Of a stretch of 64,000 nucleotides of DNA, positions 24,487 through 34,780 are shown piece by piece. Made by a program: the position numbers and the translations under genes. Origin of the DNA: Tatumella citrea (lineage in GTDB: Bacteria > Pseudomonadota > Gammaproteobacteria > Enterobacterales > Enterobacteriaceae); the NCBI RefSeq assembly GCF_002163585.1, contig NZ_CP015579.1:4307501-4371500 (forward strand), given 5' to 3'. Every line of letters begins with the position of its first letter. Position 1 is the first letter of the stretch. Under the pieces are notes generated by a model. The model did no database searches. It worked only from the letters and a program-made list of their open reading frames with translations, and was not told where the DNA came from.

Positions 24487-26487
24487 TTAACGGGTAATAT
24501 CGATATGGATTAATACCGGTTGTTGCAAATCATCGCGTTGTGCTTCCACAGGGAATATTCCCTGATAATGACCTGCGGCTAACTGCGGATTATCTTCCGG
24601 CAGATAACTCATCACCAGCGCTGCAGGCTTAACATCACCACAACCGGTGGTGGAATTCATTGGGCGTAACGCCGGACTACAACTGGTTTTCCGGTTGGCT
24701 CGTAAATGAATCACACTCACATTCCCCTGTTCATCTTTTACCGGGACTTTGACTTTACTGTAGCCGGTGCCTCCGCTCATCGTAGTCAGTGGTCCCTGGC
24801 CGTCATTCACCGCGACAAAGCCAAAGTTACTTGCCATCGTGATTTTATCGGTAGTAAGCACTGACTTTTCTGTCAGGATATAATTTTTAACCCCGCTGTC
24901 ATCAGCAAACGGTGAAGTAAAGGGATCATAACTGCTAAATGACAATGGCATCACCAGGTTATGCAGGCGTTGGTTAGTCGTACTGTCAGATATTTGCAGG
25001 GTCATCCAGCCGGTGGATATGGTCAGGTCCGGGTTATCGCTGGCTAAAATTTCAGTTTTCAGGCTGCGTGCTCCGCTGGTGGTGCATTGTTCTGCGGTTG
25101 ACAGGTTACCGGTACCACAAGGGGTAATTTCCTGTAAACGAATCTTTGCCGGGACAATATTTCCGTCGGTGGTTCGGACCTGGGCTGAGAATAGTGTGTA
25201 ATCATCCTGATCCTGTAACCGGCCGGCATACAGCGCGGTTATTTTTACCGGGCCATTCACCTGCAAATCAAACGGATCGGTTGGCAGGTAGGGAGCCTGA
25301 TTAATTTCTCTGACCATCAGTTTACCTTCCCCTTCTGTCGCCGCGGCAGCCTGGTTTGCATCCGGAATCAGTTGCTTAATCTGCTGATAGACATAAGGGC
25401 CCAGAACCGCTGCATTATAGCCGTTTCCGCCCGCACGGTGCAGCCCTACTACCCGATTATCCAGTTGGCTAAGTAACGGCGAACCGGATGAGCCACCATC
25501 GGTATCACAGTCATGATGCACACTTTTGGAATCCCCGCCTGATATAATGGCACAGGGGGCATTATTATCATCTAAGGATGTGATTCGTTTTTGTGACGCC
25601 CAGGGATGCTGAGGAACATAAAGAGGAGTACCAATCAGGCTGTTTTTTTCTGAGTCTGAATTAATCACCAGAGTACCAAATATCTGTCGGATTCCTGCTT
25701 CTTGATAAGCCAGTGGATCGGCTTTCATTACGGCCCAGTCATCACTTCCACCGGTGCCTGCTACAGGAATTGATTCAGAACGAATGGTCAGTGTATCTTC
25801 CATCGGGTCTGTAGACTGACAGCCGGGATACTGATAGTTGTATTTCATTGCCAGACTCGCCGGGCGGGCATCACCAGCAACGTGGTGATTAGTAATGGCA
25901 TAGGGTCCCCCTGCCACATTCCAGCCTGTACCTCCGCCATTTGCGACAAATACAGCCAGGCTTTTGGCATAAAAAGTCGGATTAATCGTTTTATAGCAAC
26001 CAGACAGTTTCATTTGGTTGGTACCAATAATTTTTCGGGTTTTATCGACAGGAACATAACTGTAGTGGTCGATAATCACGTTGCCTGTGGCACTGCTGGT
26101 CTTAGGCAGCGTCAGACGAATAACCAGGTGAGTGCCGTTGACAGGAGTGGTGATGAGTTGTGGCTGGGTCCCGTCATAAAAAATTTTATTATTATAAATC
26201 GTTCTTTGTTCCCCGTTCTCATCACTGACTTCCAGCCAGGAACCCGGTGGTAACTGTACTTTATTCAGTACCAGCGATATCCGGCTGGCATCATTGATCT
26301 GCAAATGCCATGTTTTAATATTTCTCTTAGGTGACTGATTAATAAGGTTTATATTCACCGTTTTATCGATGGGGTTGTCTTCTTTGTATTCAGAGGATTG
26401 AGGAGCATTTTTTACAGGAGCAGCCATTGAGGGGGCAAAATGGGTAGCTACAATAAAAAAAACGCTGAGAGGCAGTATCTTGTTCAT
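24487..26487 (-). CDS. Secreted trypsin-fold serine endoprotease
   Basis: Exported serine protease of 666 residues. The signal peptide is MNKILPLSVFFIVATHFAPSMA. After a roughly 150-residue beta-rich N-terminal region comes a chymotrypsin-fold domain with the triad visible as His202 (ITNHHVAG), Asp250 (GSDDWAVM) and Ser334 (DGGSSGSPLL, the GxSGSP form found in V8-like and lysyl endopeptidases). A disulfide-rich C-terminal region of about 280 residues follows, function unknown. A GGAG site precedes the start. It is monocistronic, convergent with atpC, and occupies the place between atpC and glmU that is intergenic in E. coli. Cleavage specificity cannot be read from the sequence. Confidence 0.85.
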   Translation of the reverse strand: MNKILPLSVFFIVATHFAPSMAAPVKNAPQSSEYKEDNPIDKTVNINLINQSPKRNIKTWHLQINDASRISLVLNKVQLPPGSWLEVSDENGEQRTIYNNKIFYDGTQPQLITTPVNGTHLVIRLTLPKTSSATGNVIIDHYSYVPVDKTRKIIGTNQMKLSGCYKTINPTFYAKSLAVFVANGGGTGWNVAGGPYAITNHHVAGDARPASLAMKYNYQYPGCQSTDPMEDTLTIRSESIPVAGTGGSDDWAVMKADPLAYQEAGIRQIFGTLVINSDSEKNSLIGTPLYVPQHPWASQKRITSLDDNNAPCAIISGGDSKSVHHDCDTDGGSSGSPLLSQLDNRVVGLHRAGGNGYNAAVLGPYVYQQIKQLIPDANQAAAATEGEGKLMVREINQAPYLPTDPFDLQVNGPVKITALYAGRLQDQDDYTLFSAQVRTTDGNIVPAKIRLQEITPCGTGNLSTAEQCTTSGARSLKTEILASDNPDLTISTGWMTLQISDSTTNQRLHNLVMPLSFSSYDPFTSPFADDSGVKNYILTEKSVLTTDKITMASNFGFVAVNDGQGPLTTMSGGTGYSKVKVPVKDEQGNVSVIHLRANRKTSCSPALRPMNSTTGCGDVKPAALVMSYLPEDNPQLAAGHYQGIFPVEAQRDDLQQPVLIHIDITR

Positions 26488-26837
26488 ATCATCTCCATAA
26501 TTTCCCTTTGTTAAGGTAAGTCTTATTTTATGAGAGATGTTCCTTTGCCATTTTCAGAAACAGACCAAACTTTGTTCGTTGATTAGTGAATTACCATGGC
26601 AAAAATGCTGGTGGCATCACTGAAAAATTATTTTGATTTATTTTAGAAGAACAGGAGTTATCAGTGGCCGCACAGATACCCTGTGATTGGCATCAGTTAT
26701 CAGGGCGCATGATACCGGAAGAAACTGTTACAACAGTTATGATTAATGTCATCATTCTGCGGGTAGATTATGCAGTAAAGTATCATTATCCTTTGCTGTA
26801 TACTGAGTTTTTTACCGACGAATGAAAGCGATGGCGG
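26488..26837. other. Protease-glmU divergent spacer
   Basis: 350 bases without a gene. The part next to the protease gene is AT-rich. A TATACT element at 26799-26804 lies about 35 bases before glmU and may be its -10, but no good -35 is at the right distance. Confidence 0.4.
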
Positions 26838-28208
26838 ATGATGGCAGATAAACAAATGAGTGTGGTTATCCTTGCAGCAGGCAAGGGAACACGAATGTAT
26901 TCAGACCTTCCGAAAGTTCTCCATTCGCTGGCAGGCAAACCGATGGTGCAGCATGTGATTGATGCGGCTAAAGGGTTAAACGCGAAAAACATACATCTGG
27001 TGTATGGTCATGGCGGAGAGTTACTTAAAACCACCCTTAATGATCCTGCATTACACTGGGTTGAACAGGCCGAGCAGCTGGGAACTGGCCATGCTATGCA
27101 ACAGGCGGCCCCCTGGTTTGCTCAGGATGAAGATATTCTGATGCTCTACGGAGATGTACCGCTGATTTCGCAACAAACGTTACAGCGGCTACGTGAGCAA
27201 AAACCGGAAGGTGGCATCGGATTGTTAACGGTAGTGCTGGAAAACCCGTTTGGCTACGGGCGTATCGTTCGTGAAAACGGAGAGATTACCGGGATTATTG
27301 AGCAAAAAGATGCCAGCCCTGAGCAACTCAACATTACTGAAATCAATACCGGTATTCTGGTGGCTGACAGCAGTGATCTGCAACGCTGGCTGGCAAAACT
27401 GAGCAATAACAATGCTCAGCGAGAATATTACATCACCGATATCATTGCTATGGCGCATCAGGAAGGCCGCCGTATCGTTGCCGTTCATCCACAAAATAGC
27501 AGCGAAACTGAAGGGGTGAACAACCGTCAGCAGTTGGCGGCGCTGGAACGTATTTACCAGCGTGAAACCGCGAACAAATTACTGCTGGCGGGTGTGATGC
27601 TTAATGATCCGACACGCTTTGATTTGCGAGGCACCCTGCAACATGGCCGTGATGTCACTATCGATATCAATGTGATTCTGGAAGGTCAGGTCATTCTGGG
27701 CAATGGTGTCACCCTCGGTGCCGGATGTGTGATCAAAAACAGTGTGATAGGTGATGGCTGCGAAATTAGCCCCTATTCAGTGATAGAAGATGCCACTCTG
27801 GAGGCAGACTGTACTGTGGGGCCGTTCGCCCGCCTTCGTCCCGGGACTTCTCTGGCAGAACAGGTACATGTCGGTAACTTCGTCGAAGTGAAGAAAGCGA
27901 TGCTGGGCAAAGGTACCAAGGCCGGTCATTTAAGCTATCTGGGAGACGCGGAGATTGGCGCCAACGTGAATATCGGCGCCGGTACTATCACCTGCAACTA
28001 TGACGGGCTGAATAAATCAAAAACCATCATCGGTGATGGTGTTTTTGTCGGCTCCGACAGCCAGTTTATTGCACCGGTAACTGTCGCTGATGGTGTGACC
28101 ATTGCCGCCGGTACCACAGTGATGAAGGATGTAAACGAGGAGTCACTGGTTTATAATCCAAAGCAACAGACCGAAAAAACTGGCTGGTCACGGCCGGCAA
28201 AAAAATAA
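26838..28208 (+). CDS. glmU: Bifunctional UDP-GlcNAc pyrophosphorylase / GlcN-1-P acetyltransferase
   Basis: GlmU, 456 residues, the E. coli length. The N-terminal uridyltransferase domain has [18 protein letters not shown], and the C-terminal left-handed beta-helix acetyltransferase has the hexapeptide repeats around GPFARLRPG and [13 protein letters not shown]. It makes UDP-N-acetylglucosamine for peptidoglycan and lipopolysaccharide. The first or second of two adjacent ATGs could be used. glmS follows after 163 bases, as in E. coli. Confidence 0.97.
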   Translation: MMADKQMSVVILAAGKGTRMYSDLPKVLHSLAGKPMVQHVIDAAKGLNAKNIHLVYGHGGELLKTTLNDPALHWVEQAEQLGTGHAMQQAAPWFAQDEDILMLYGDVPLISQQTLQRLREQKPEGGIGLLTVVLENPFGYGRIVRENGEITGIIEQKDASPEQLNITEINTGILVADSSDLQRWLAKLSNNNAQREYYITDIIAMAHQEGRRIVAVHPQNSSETEGVNNRQQLAALERIYQRETANKLLLAGVMLNDPTRFDLRGTLQHGRDVTIDINVILEGQVILGNGVTLGAGCVIKNSVIGDGCEISPYSVIEDATLEADCTVGPFARLRPGTSLAEQVHVGNFVEVKKAMLGKGTKAGHLSYLGDAEIGANVNIGAGTITCNYDGLNKSKTIIGDGVFVGSDSQFIAPVTVADGVTIAAGTTVMKDVNEESLVYNPKQQTEKTGWSRPAKK

Positions 28209-28371
28209 ATACTCTGATTTTTTCCGAACAGCCGGCAAAGACTGGCTGTCGGATAAGCTGTAACAATAATAACCCCCACTCTCTACAAGGCTCGGGGGAT
28301 CCGTACAACGGAATATCAGGTCAGACGACAATCTCTATGGCGAATACGCCATAACGTCAGGATTAAAAAAT

Positions 28372-30198
28372 ATGTGTGGAATAGTGGGTGCAGTTGCACA
28401 ACGTGATATTGCGGAAATTCTGCTGGAAGGTTTACGCCGCCTGGAATACCGTGGCTATGACTCTGCCGGACTGGCAGTAGTTAATAAACCGGGCGAAATT
28501 ATCCGCCTGCGTCGTTTAGGTAAAGTACAGGCGCTGGTGGATGCTGCAGAGCAGCAACCATTACCTGGTGGTACAGGTATTGCCCATACCCGTTGGGCGA
28601 CTCATGGCGAACCTTCCGAAGAAAACGCACACCCCCATGTCTCCGGCAATATCGTGCTGGTGCACAACGGAATTATCGAGAACCACGAAGAACTGCGGGT
28701 CAGAGTCTTAGAACTTGGGTACAGGTTCACTTCAGAAACTGATACCGAAGTAGTCGCACATCTGATTAATGATGAGCAGAAGCGTGGCGGTTCACTGTGT
28801 GAAATTGTCCAGCGGGTGATTAAACAGCTCCGTGGTGCCTACGGTATGGTGATCATGGACAGTAATGATCCCTCTGTGCTGGTGGCTGCCCGTTCCGGAA
28901 GTCCACTGGTGATTGGTTGCGGTGTGGGTGAAAACTTTATTGCTTCTGATCAGCTGGCATTACTGCCGGTGACCCGCCGCTTTATCTACCTTGAAGAAGG
29001 GGATGTGGCTGAAGTTACCCGCCGTTCCGTAACCATTTACGCCAACGGTAAAGTGGTCTCTCGTCCGGAAATCGAATCTTCCGCACAGTACGATGCCGGC
29101 GATAAAGGCCTTTACCGTCATTACATGCAGAAAGAGATCTACGAACAGCCGATGGCGGTGAAAAGCACCCTGCAGGGGCGCTTTCATCAGGGTGTAGTTG
29201 ATCTGGAAGAACTTGGGCCGGACGCAGAAGCTATGCTCGGCAAGGTTGAACATATTCAGATTGTTGCCTGCGGAACTTCTTATAATTCCGGGCTGGTATC
29301 CCGCTACTGGTTCGAATCGCTGGCTGGCATCCCGTGTGATGTCGAAATTGCTTCTGAATTCCGCTACCGTAAACCGGCGGTCAGAAAAAACAGCCTGCTG
29401 ATTACCCTGTCTCAGTCAGGTGAAACTGCGGATACCCTTGGCGCGTTACGTTTGTCTAAGCAACTGGGCTTCCTGGGATCTCTGGCCATCTGTAACGTGG
29501 CGGCCTCTTCACTGGTACGTGAATCAGATTTAGCGCTGATGACGCGTGCCGGGGTTGAAATCGGTGTAGCCTCTACCAAAGCATTTACTACTCAGCTGAC
29601 CGTGTTATTGATGCTGGTGGCGCAGATGGCAAGACTGAATGGTAAGCCGGAACAGGTTGAGCATGACATTGTTCATGCGTTACAGGCCCTGCCGAGCCGG
29701 ATTGAGCAGATTCTGTCTCATGACAAACAGATTGAAGCTCTGGCCGAAGGTTTCTCTGATAAGCACCACGCACTGTTCCTTGGCCGTGGCGATCAGTACC
29801 CGATTGCGATGGAAGGGGCGCTGAAGCTGAAAGAGATTTCCTACATTCATGCTGAAGCTTACGCTGCTGGCGAACTGAAACACGGACCTCTGGCTCTGAT
29901 TGATGCAGATATGCCGGTCATCATCATTGCGCCAAATAACGAATTGCTGGAAAAATTAAAATCCAACATCGAAGAAGTCCGCGCCCGTGGTGGTCTGCTG
30001 TATGTCTTTGCCGATCAGGATGCCGGTTTTACTGACAGCCCGAATATGAAAATCGTCCAGTTGCCACACGTTGAAGAAGTACTGGCGCCGATTTTCTACA
30101 CCATTCCGATGCAGTTACTTTCTTATCATATCGCCCTGATTAAAGGGACCGATGTTGATCAGCCACGTAACCTGGCGAAATCGGTGACGGTGGAGTAA
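28372..30198 (+). CDS. glmS: Glutamine-fructose-6-phosphate aminotransferase (isomerising)
   Basis: GlmS, 608 residues (E. coli 609), makes glucosamine 6-phosphate from fructose 6-phosphate and glutamine. The catalytic cysteine follows the initiator Met (MCGIVGAV), so the glutaminase domain needs Met removal. Two SIS domains follow (CGTSYNSG and SQSGETADT), ending LAKSVTVE. In E. coli the glmU-glmS transcript is processed and controlled by the sRNA GlmZ; the 163-base leader here is of the right kind but I could not identify the pairing site. Confidence 0.97.
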   Translation: MCGIVGAVAQRDIAEILLEGLRRLEYRGYDSAGLAVVNKPGEIIRLRRLGKVQALVDAAEQQPLPGGTGIAHTRWATHGEPSEENAHPHVSGNIVLVHNGIIENHEELRVRVLELGYRFTSETDTEVVAHLINDEQKRGGSLCEIVQRVIKQLRGAYGMVIMDSNDPSVLVAARSGSPLVIGCGVGENFIASDQLALLPVTRRFIYLEEGDVAEVTRRSVTIYANGKVVSRPEIESSAQYDAGDKGLYRHYMQKEIYEQPMAVKSTLQGRFHQGVVDLEELGPDAEAMLGKVEHIQIVACGTSYNSGLVSRYWFESLAGIPCDVEIASEFRYRKPAVRKNSLLITLSQSGETADTLGALRLSKQLGFLGSLAICNVAASSLVRESDLALMTRAGVEIGVASTKAFTTQLTVLLMLVAQMARLNGKPEQVEHDIVHALQALPSRIEQILSHDKQIEALAEGFSDKHHALFLGRGDQYPIAMEGALKLKEISYIHAEAYAAGELKHGPLALIDADMPVIIIAPNNELLEKLKSNIEEVRARGGLLYVFADQDAGFTDSPNMKIVQLPHVEEVLAPIFYTIPMQLLSYHIALIKGTDVDQPRNLAKSVTVE

Positions 30199-30256
30199 TC
30201 AGTAGCCTCTGGTCAGTTACCTCAACGTGACTGAACCGTGACGCGTAAACTGTCAG

Positions 30257-30294
30257 AACCCGGTGATGTAGTTAATACATCGCCGGGTTTTTTA
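30257..30294 (+). terminator. Terminator after glmS
   Basis: AACCCGGTGATGTA pairs with TACATCGCCGGGTT (one G-U) around a five-base loop, followed by a T-rich stretch. It closes the conserved block; genes beyond it are accessory. Confidence 0.93.
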
Positions 30295-30423
30295 TTGGCT
30301 GATGAACAAACTAGCAGCAGTGGATCAGTTATCTGCGTTTATCCGGGCTCCGCAAGCGAAGAATAAATATGATTTATTGATATTTAAGAGAGTGATATCT
30401 GCAGTATGGCTATTTTTGTTAAA

Positions 30424-30444
30424 TACAGATGTTAATCATCTGTA
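30424..30444. promoter_or_regulatory. Inverted repeat upstream of the binding-protein gene
   Basis: TACAGATG and CATCTGTA form a perfect eight-base inverted repeat around TTAAT, 113 bases before the next start. It could be an operator for an unidentified regulator. The rest of the 358-base glmS-downstream gap holds only the terminator. Confidence 0.4.
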
Positions 30445-30556
30445 ATCACATAAGAAATTGCTCTGGATAAAACAGGGTTTATGGTGGTGACGGATCAGGG
30501 GCTGTGTTATTAACTCTTCATGAGATTACAGACTTTACTGACTGCCGGAGAGAACC

Positions 30557-31327
30557 ATGAAAAAAATAGCCTCCCTGAGCGTATTACTTTTGCTGAGCGG
30601 ATTCAGCCAGTGGGCGAGTGCAGAGCAGACCCTGCGCTTTGGTGTAGATCCCACTTTTCCTCCCTTCGAATCAAAAGCCAGCAATGGCCAGTTACAGGGC
30701 TTTGATATTGATCTGGGCAATGCCATTTGCGCACAGGCCAAAGTGAAATGCCAGTGGGTAGAGATGGGATTTGATGGCAGTATCCCTGCCTTACAGGCGA
30801 AAAAGTTTGATGCTATTTTGTCGGCGATGTCGATGACAGAAAAACGCCAACAGCAGGTAGCATTCAGCAATATGTTATACAACACCCCCAGTGCGTTACT
30901 CACCCCTGCGGGCAGCAAACTTACCGCTGATATTTCAACGCTGCGCGGAAAAACCATTGGTGTGGCACAAGGTACAATTCAGGAAACCTATGCCAAAACG
31001 AAATGGGCCTCTCAGGGTGTCAATGTGGTGTCGTACGCCAATCAAATGGAAGTTTATCCGGATTTAGTTGCTGGCCGGCTGGATGCCAGCGTGGCAAATG
31101 CAGTTTCAGCCGAACAGGGATTCCTGGGTACCCCTGAAGGGAAAGGTTTTGTGATTAAAGCCATGCTGACAGACAAGGCTGTGCTGGGTAACGGAGTAGG
31201 GATCGCGGTGCGCAAAGGCGACGTTGCTGAACTGAAACTGATTAACGATGCACTGGCAGAGCTGCATGCAAATGGCACCTATGATCGCCTGACGAAAAAA
31301 TACTTTAAATTTAAAGTCTATCCGTAA
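30557..31327 (+). CDS. Periplasmic basic-amino-acid-binding protein (HisJ/ArtJ type)
   Basis: Solute-binding protein of 256 residues, family 3 (amino acids). A Sec signal peptide MKKIASLSVLLLLSGFSQWASA is followed by TLRFGVDPTFPPFESK and GFDIDLGNAICAQ, the ligand-pocket segments shared by HisJ, ArgT and ArtJ, so arginine, lysine, ornithine or histidine is the likely ligand. No permease or ATPase is adjacent; it must use a transporter encoded elsewhere or act as a receptor. A GGAGAG site precedes the ATG. The next gene starts 29 bases later. Confidence 0.85.
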   Translation: MKKIASLSVLLLLSGFSQWASAEQTLRFGVDPTFPPFESKASNGQLQGFDIDLGNAICAQAKVKCQWVEMGFDGSIPALQAKKFDAILSAMSMTEKRQQQVAFSNMLYNTPSALLTPAGSKLTADISTLRGKTIGVAQGTIQETYAKTKWASQGVNVVSYANQMEVYPDLVAGRLDASVANAVSAEQGFLGTPEGKGFVIKAMLTDKAVLGNGVGIAVRKGDVAELKLINDALAELHANGTYDRLTKKYFKFKVYP

Positions 31328-31356
31328 CCCGTTTATCCACTACTGCAGGAAATAGT

Positions 31357-32430
31357 ATGTCAGCATTACCGGATTATCAGACTCAGCGTCGTCGTTTTAT
31401 GGCTGCCGTTGAGCAGCACAATGGTGTTGTCACTACCTACCCGCATCCACTGCAAGGGCCACAGGGTGAGTCACTGTATACGGATGTTGTGGTCATTGGT
31501 AATCCTGCTGCTCAAAAGCTGATGCTGATTATTTCCGGAACTCACGGGGTTGAAGGTTATTACGGTTCGGAAAGTCAGACGGACTGGCTGGAATTAATCG
31601 GTCAGTCTACGTTACCTGATGACACTGCTATTGTGCTGGTTCACCTGATTAACCCCTGGGGTACAGCTTATCTTCGCCGGGTGAATGAAGACAATATCGA
31701 CCTTAACCGGCATTTTGTCGATTTCAGTCAGCCATTGCCTGAAAACCCGGATTATCCTTTCTGGCATGGAAACTATCACGGGGATCGCCACAGCGCAGAC
31801 AGCCAGTTCACAGGCCAGTTGGTGACTTATGGCTGGCATGCTATGCAGAAAGTGGTTGAGGCCGGACAGTATCAGTCGGCTGACGGGATATTCTATGGCG
31901 GGCAGCAGCCTGGCTGGTCTTACCGTACTATGGAGACTATCCTCCGGGATCACCTGAGTGAAGCGAAAGTGATTCTGAGTTTTGATCTGCATACGGGGGC
32001 AGGAGCCTGGGGTCACCCAATGCTGCTTTCGATAGCTGAGCAGCCTGTGGCTGCGCATCAGTGGGGAAAAACAGTCTATGGTGAGTGGCTGACACTCCTG
32101 TTTACTGGTCCTGGCAGGCAGAGTGACACAGGAGTTGCAGCATCTGCTACCGGCTATCTTTCTCAGTTTTTAATTAATTCATTACCTGACACCTGCATAT
32201 TACCGCTGGTGGTGGAGTGCGGGACCTATGCCGGGGAAGATATGCATTGTCGCGTCAGAGACGATCACTGGCTTCATCTGCAGGGCTATTCCACCAGCGA
32301 ACCCGCGATAGCAATTAAACAGCAACTGGCTGAAGGTTTCTGGCCGACAGATCCCGACTGGCGTGCGCTGACCGCCTTTCGTACTCAGCAAATTTTTCAA
32401 CGAGGCTGGAAAGCTCTCGCTGCGAAGTAA
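31357..32430 (+). CDS. DUF2817 family putative zinc carboxypeptidase-like hydrolase
   Basis: Protein of 357 residues of the DUF2817 family, related to M14 carboxypeptidases and succinylglutamate desuccinylase. The likely zinc ligands are in SGTHGVEGYYGS (His and Glu), with NRHFVDF and FDLHTGAGAWGH further on. No signal peptide. It follows an amino-acid-binding protein by 29 bases, so the pair may be co-transcribed and take up and hydrolyse a peptide or acylated amino acid; that is inference. Confidence 0.8.
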   Translation: MSALPDYQTQRRRFMAAVEQHNGVVTTYPHPLQGPQGESLYTDVVVIGNPAAQKLMLIISGTHGVEGYYGSESQTDWLELIGQSTLPDDTAIVLVHLINPWGTAYLRRVNEDNIDLNRHFVDFSQPLPENPDYPFWHGNYHGDRHSADSQFTGQLVTYGWHAMQKVVEAGQYQSADGIFYGGQQPGWSYRTMETILRDHLSEAKVILSFDLHTGAGAWGHPMLLSIAEQPVAAHQWGKTVYGEWLTLLFTGPGRQSDTGVAASATGYLSQFLINSLPDTCILPLVVECGTYAGEDMHCRVRDDHWLHLQGYSTSEPAIAIKQQLAEGFWPTDPDWRALTAFRTQQIFQRGWKALAAK

Positions 32431-32439
32431 AACGAACAA

Positions 32440-32468
32440 TTTCAGAGAAAGCGGACATTACTCTGAAA
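32440..32468. terminator. Possible bidirectional terminator
   Basis: TTTCAGAG and CTCTGAAA form an eight-base inverted repeat around 13 bases between two convergent genes. There is no clear T-tract, so this is a weak call. Confidence 0.3.
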
Positions 32469-32490
32469 ATAGCGGCATTGGATACGAGCA

Positions 32491-32772
32491 CTACTCCGCA
32501 TCACTGTCAGTAATCTGAAAGTCGCGGGTGATGCCTTGTGTTTGCCGGCCCCATTCTGAAGCCTTTGTCCGTTGCTGGTGCTGGGCAAAGGCCTGTTTGT
32601 CCGCAAAGCTCTCTTCAAGCCGCCAGATAAAAGGGTCTTCAGTCGCAGCGACACTAAAAGAGAGGCAGCCAGCTTCCAGTTTGGTCAACCGGGTATGCTC
32701 GGGCAGATACTGGCGTACCTGTTCGGCTTGTTGTTCATTTTCGCAGATTAAACGGCCACTGAGTTGGATCAT
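32491..32772 (-). CDS. Antibiotic biosynthesis monooxygenase-domain protein
   Basis: Small cytoplasmic protein of 93 residues with the ABM ferredoxin-like fold (start MIQLSGRLICENEQQAEQV; core EAGCLSFSVAATEDPFIWRLEESFADKQAFAQHQ). Relatives such as YgiN act on quinols or are stress proteins. It is 65 bases downstream of ydcF on the same strand. Substrate unknown. Confidence 0.75.
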   Translation of the reverse strand: MIQLSGRLICENEQQAEQVRQYLPEHTRLTKLEAGCLSFSVAATEDPFIWRLEESFADKQAFAQHQQRTKASEWGRQTQGITRDFQITDSDAE

Positions 32773-32837
32773 CGTATTCTCCCGGGTAACAGACTGACTT
32801 AACGTTATACCAGATAATATTCCGGCTGCGTAAGGCC

Positions 32838-33650
32838 TTAGCGGCTGCCGGCGTTCAGAGCCGGATTACTCTCCGCCAACTTTTGGCAGGCTTCAGTAAC
32901 TTCCGGTGGGAAATCGACATGGCCAATAAAACCAGCCCCTGCCGGGCCATAGCCTTGCGGATTATCCTGCAGACGACGAATTTCTCCGGTGATCATCGAC
33001 AGATAACGTTCAATATCCCACAGGCCCGATCCGGTACCGGCTCCGACAACAGAAAAACGCCCTGCTTCTGAGTGTAATTGCGGGGTAAACACCGGCCAAC
33101 TGATAAAAGCTGTCTTAGTTTCACGCCAGGCAAAGCCGAAGGTTTCAGTGGTGCGGCGCTGCATTAGCGGGTCCTGAACCAGTAAAACCCTGGCAGGGAT
33201 GCACCCGCTTTCTTCCAGCATTTTCAGACTAAATTCTGCATTTTCACCACAGTTTGTTGATAACGACTCACACACCACCAGATCTTCAGACAGCTTATAC
33301 TCCTGCACAGCAATGTGCCGTAGCATGGCGGCTTCCGTTTCTCCCTGTGGTGGCTGAATACCTTTTTGCCGGGCTCTGTCATTCAGTGCCTGTTTTAGTA
33401 ACGCCGTCGAATGGCCAATACCGCCACTGATCAGCAGTTTCATCTGATGCTGAGCTGCAAACTGCAATGCTGCTTCAATGTTGGGCACAATCGCATGTCC
33501 TGCCAGAATCAGTATCTCTGCACCGGCGGCGGTTTCGGGGGTAAACGTATCCAGGGCCAGCCAGCGGCTGAGGACATTAAGGCTGGTGATATCCTGTTGA
33601 GTTAACTGCACGGTAAGACTCTCCGGATTAACATAGTGGCTGATTATCAT
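32838..33650 (-). CDS. ydcF: YdcF family protein (DUF218)
   Basis: Protein of 270 residues resembling E. coli YdcF (266 residues). The DUF218/SanA-like core has LILAGHAIVPN, ISGGIGHST and QDPLMQRRTTETF. E. coli YdcF binds S-adenosylmethionine but its role is unknown. The frame starts MIISHYVNPESLTVQLTQQD. A 199-base spacer with the SDR terminator lies upstream. Confidence 0.85.
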   Translation of the reverse strand: MIISHYVNPESLTVQLTQQDITSLNVLSRWLALDTFTPETAAGAEILILAGHAIVPNIEAALQFAAQHQMKLLISGGIGHSTALLKQALNDRARQKGIQPPQGETEAAMLRHIAVQEYKLSEDLVVCESLSTNCGENAEFSLKMLEESGCIPARVLLVQDPLMQRRTTETFGFAWRETKTAFISWPVFTPQLHSEAGRFSVVGAGTGSGLWDIERYLSMITGEIRRLQDNPQGYGPAGAGFIGHVDFPPEVTEACQKLAESNPALNAGSR

Positions 33651-33810
33651 GCCGCAGCGCGGATTGCAGGGTATTAATGTATATCATGGCGTTGGGTAAT
33701 GAGGCTGCAGAAAGCGCTGAAAAACGAAAAGCGGGGATATTATTGGCTAAACAGGCCACCTTCAGGCCGGACGATGCCTGGTTCCGGAACAAAGCGGTGT
33801 AAATCTGGCA

Positions 33811-33843
33811 AAGAAAGCCGGAAACCCGCAGCAGGTTTCCGGC
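33811..33843 (-). terminator. Terminator of the SDR gene
   Basis: On the minus strand GCCGGAAACC pairs with GGTTTCCGGC (ten perfect pairs, seven-base loop), followed by TTTCTTT. It lies just beyond the SDR stop. Confidence 0.85.
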
Positions 33844-33849
33844 GATACA

Positions 33850-34599
33850 TCAGATTTGGGCCTGCCCGCCATCGACAAACAGCTCGGTGCCGTTGATAAA
33901 GCTGGAGGCATCGGAAGCCAGAAACGCCACCACTTTGCCCACTTCACCCGGTTCGCCCAGCCGTCCTAACGGAACCTGTGCAGCCAGCGCATCGTACAAT
34001 CCCTGGCGGTGTTCCTCTGGTACCAGATCACCCAGACCAGGAGTGCGAATTGGACCGGGGCTGATAGCATTGACCCGGATGGCACGGTCTTTCAGATCCA
34101 GCGCCCAGCTACGGGCAAAATTACGCACTGCAGCCTTACTGGCACTGTAAACGCTGAAGCTTGCGGTTCCTTTTATCGAGGTAGTTGAAGATGTCAGGAT
34201 CACCGAAGCTCCCTGTGTCAGCAACGGCAGCGCTTTCTGTACAGTAAATAACAGGCCACGCACGTTGGTCCCAAATATCCGGTCAAAATGTTCTTCAGTA
34301 ATGTCGCCCAGCGCCATCATGTCACCGCCACCAGCATTGGCGAACAGAATATCCAGTTTCCCGGAATGTTCCCTGATAGCGGCATAGATCTTATCCAGCT
34401 CCGCTAATTTCGAAACATCGGCCTGAATGCCGATGACGGAATGACCGATGGTGGCGACGGCCGCATCCAGTTCTGCCTGACGCCGTCCGGTGATGTAAAC
34501 CTGCGCTCCTTGTTTTGCCAGTTCCTGCGCTGATGCCAGGCCAATACCGGAGGTGCCGCCGGTGACTAATGCAATTTTACCGTTCAGTGAGTTGCTCAT
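33850..34599 (-). CDS. Short-chain dehydrogenase/reductase
   Basis: Classical SDR oxidoreductase of 249 residues. The NAD(P)-binding motif is TGGTSGIG (residues 14-21) and the catalytic residues are Ser in SVILTSSTT and the YSASK motif (YxxxK). The acidic/basic preference at the end of beta-2 is TGRRQAELD, an Arg-Arg pair that suggests NADPH. Divergent from a LysR gene, its probable regulator. Substrate unknown. Confidence 0.9.
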   Translation of the reverse strand: MSNSLNGKIALVTGGTSGIGLASAQELAKQGAQVYITGRRQAELDAAVATIGHSVIGIQADVSKLAELDKIYAAIREHSGKLDILFANAGGGDMMALGDITEEHFDRIFGTNVRGLLFTVQKALPLLTQGASVILTSSTTSIKGTASFSVYSASKAAVRNFARSWALDLKDRAIRVNAISPGPIRTPGLGDLVPEEHRQGLYDALAAQVPLGRLGEPGEVGKVVAFLASDASSFINGTELFVDGGQAQI

Positions 34600-34733
34600 G
34601 ATGATACTCCTTCAGAAATATTGTGATTTATGAGTCTGTCCGGCACCGGCATTGTTTCCGTCGGTGGTTACAGGCGATGTAGCTACTGTAGTCCTGACGG
34701 GATTATCGAAAAATATGCAAAAATGAAAATAAC

Positions 34734-34751
34734 TATCCATACTGGTGGATA
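34734..34751. promoter_or_regulatory. Candidate LysR-type operator
   Basis: TATCCA-N6-TGGATA inverted repeat located 30 bases before the LysR start in the SDR/LysR divergent spacer. It has the interrupted dyad and position of a LysR autoregulatory site. Confidence 0.45.
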
Positions 34752-34780
34752 ATAAGAATCCTCAGCAGGAGTGAGCCGCT

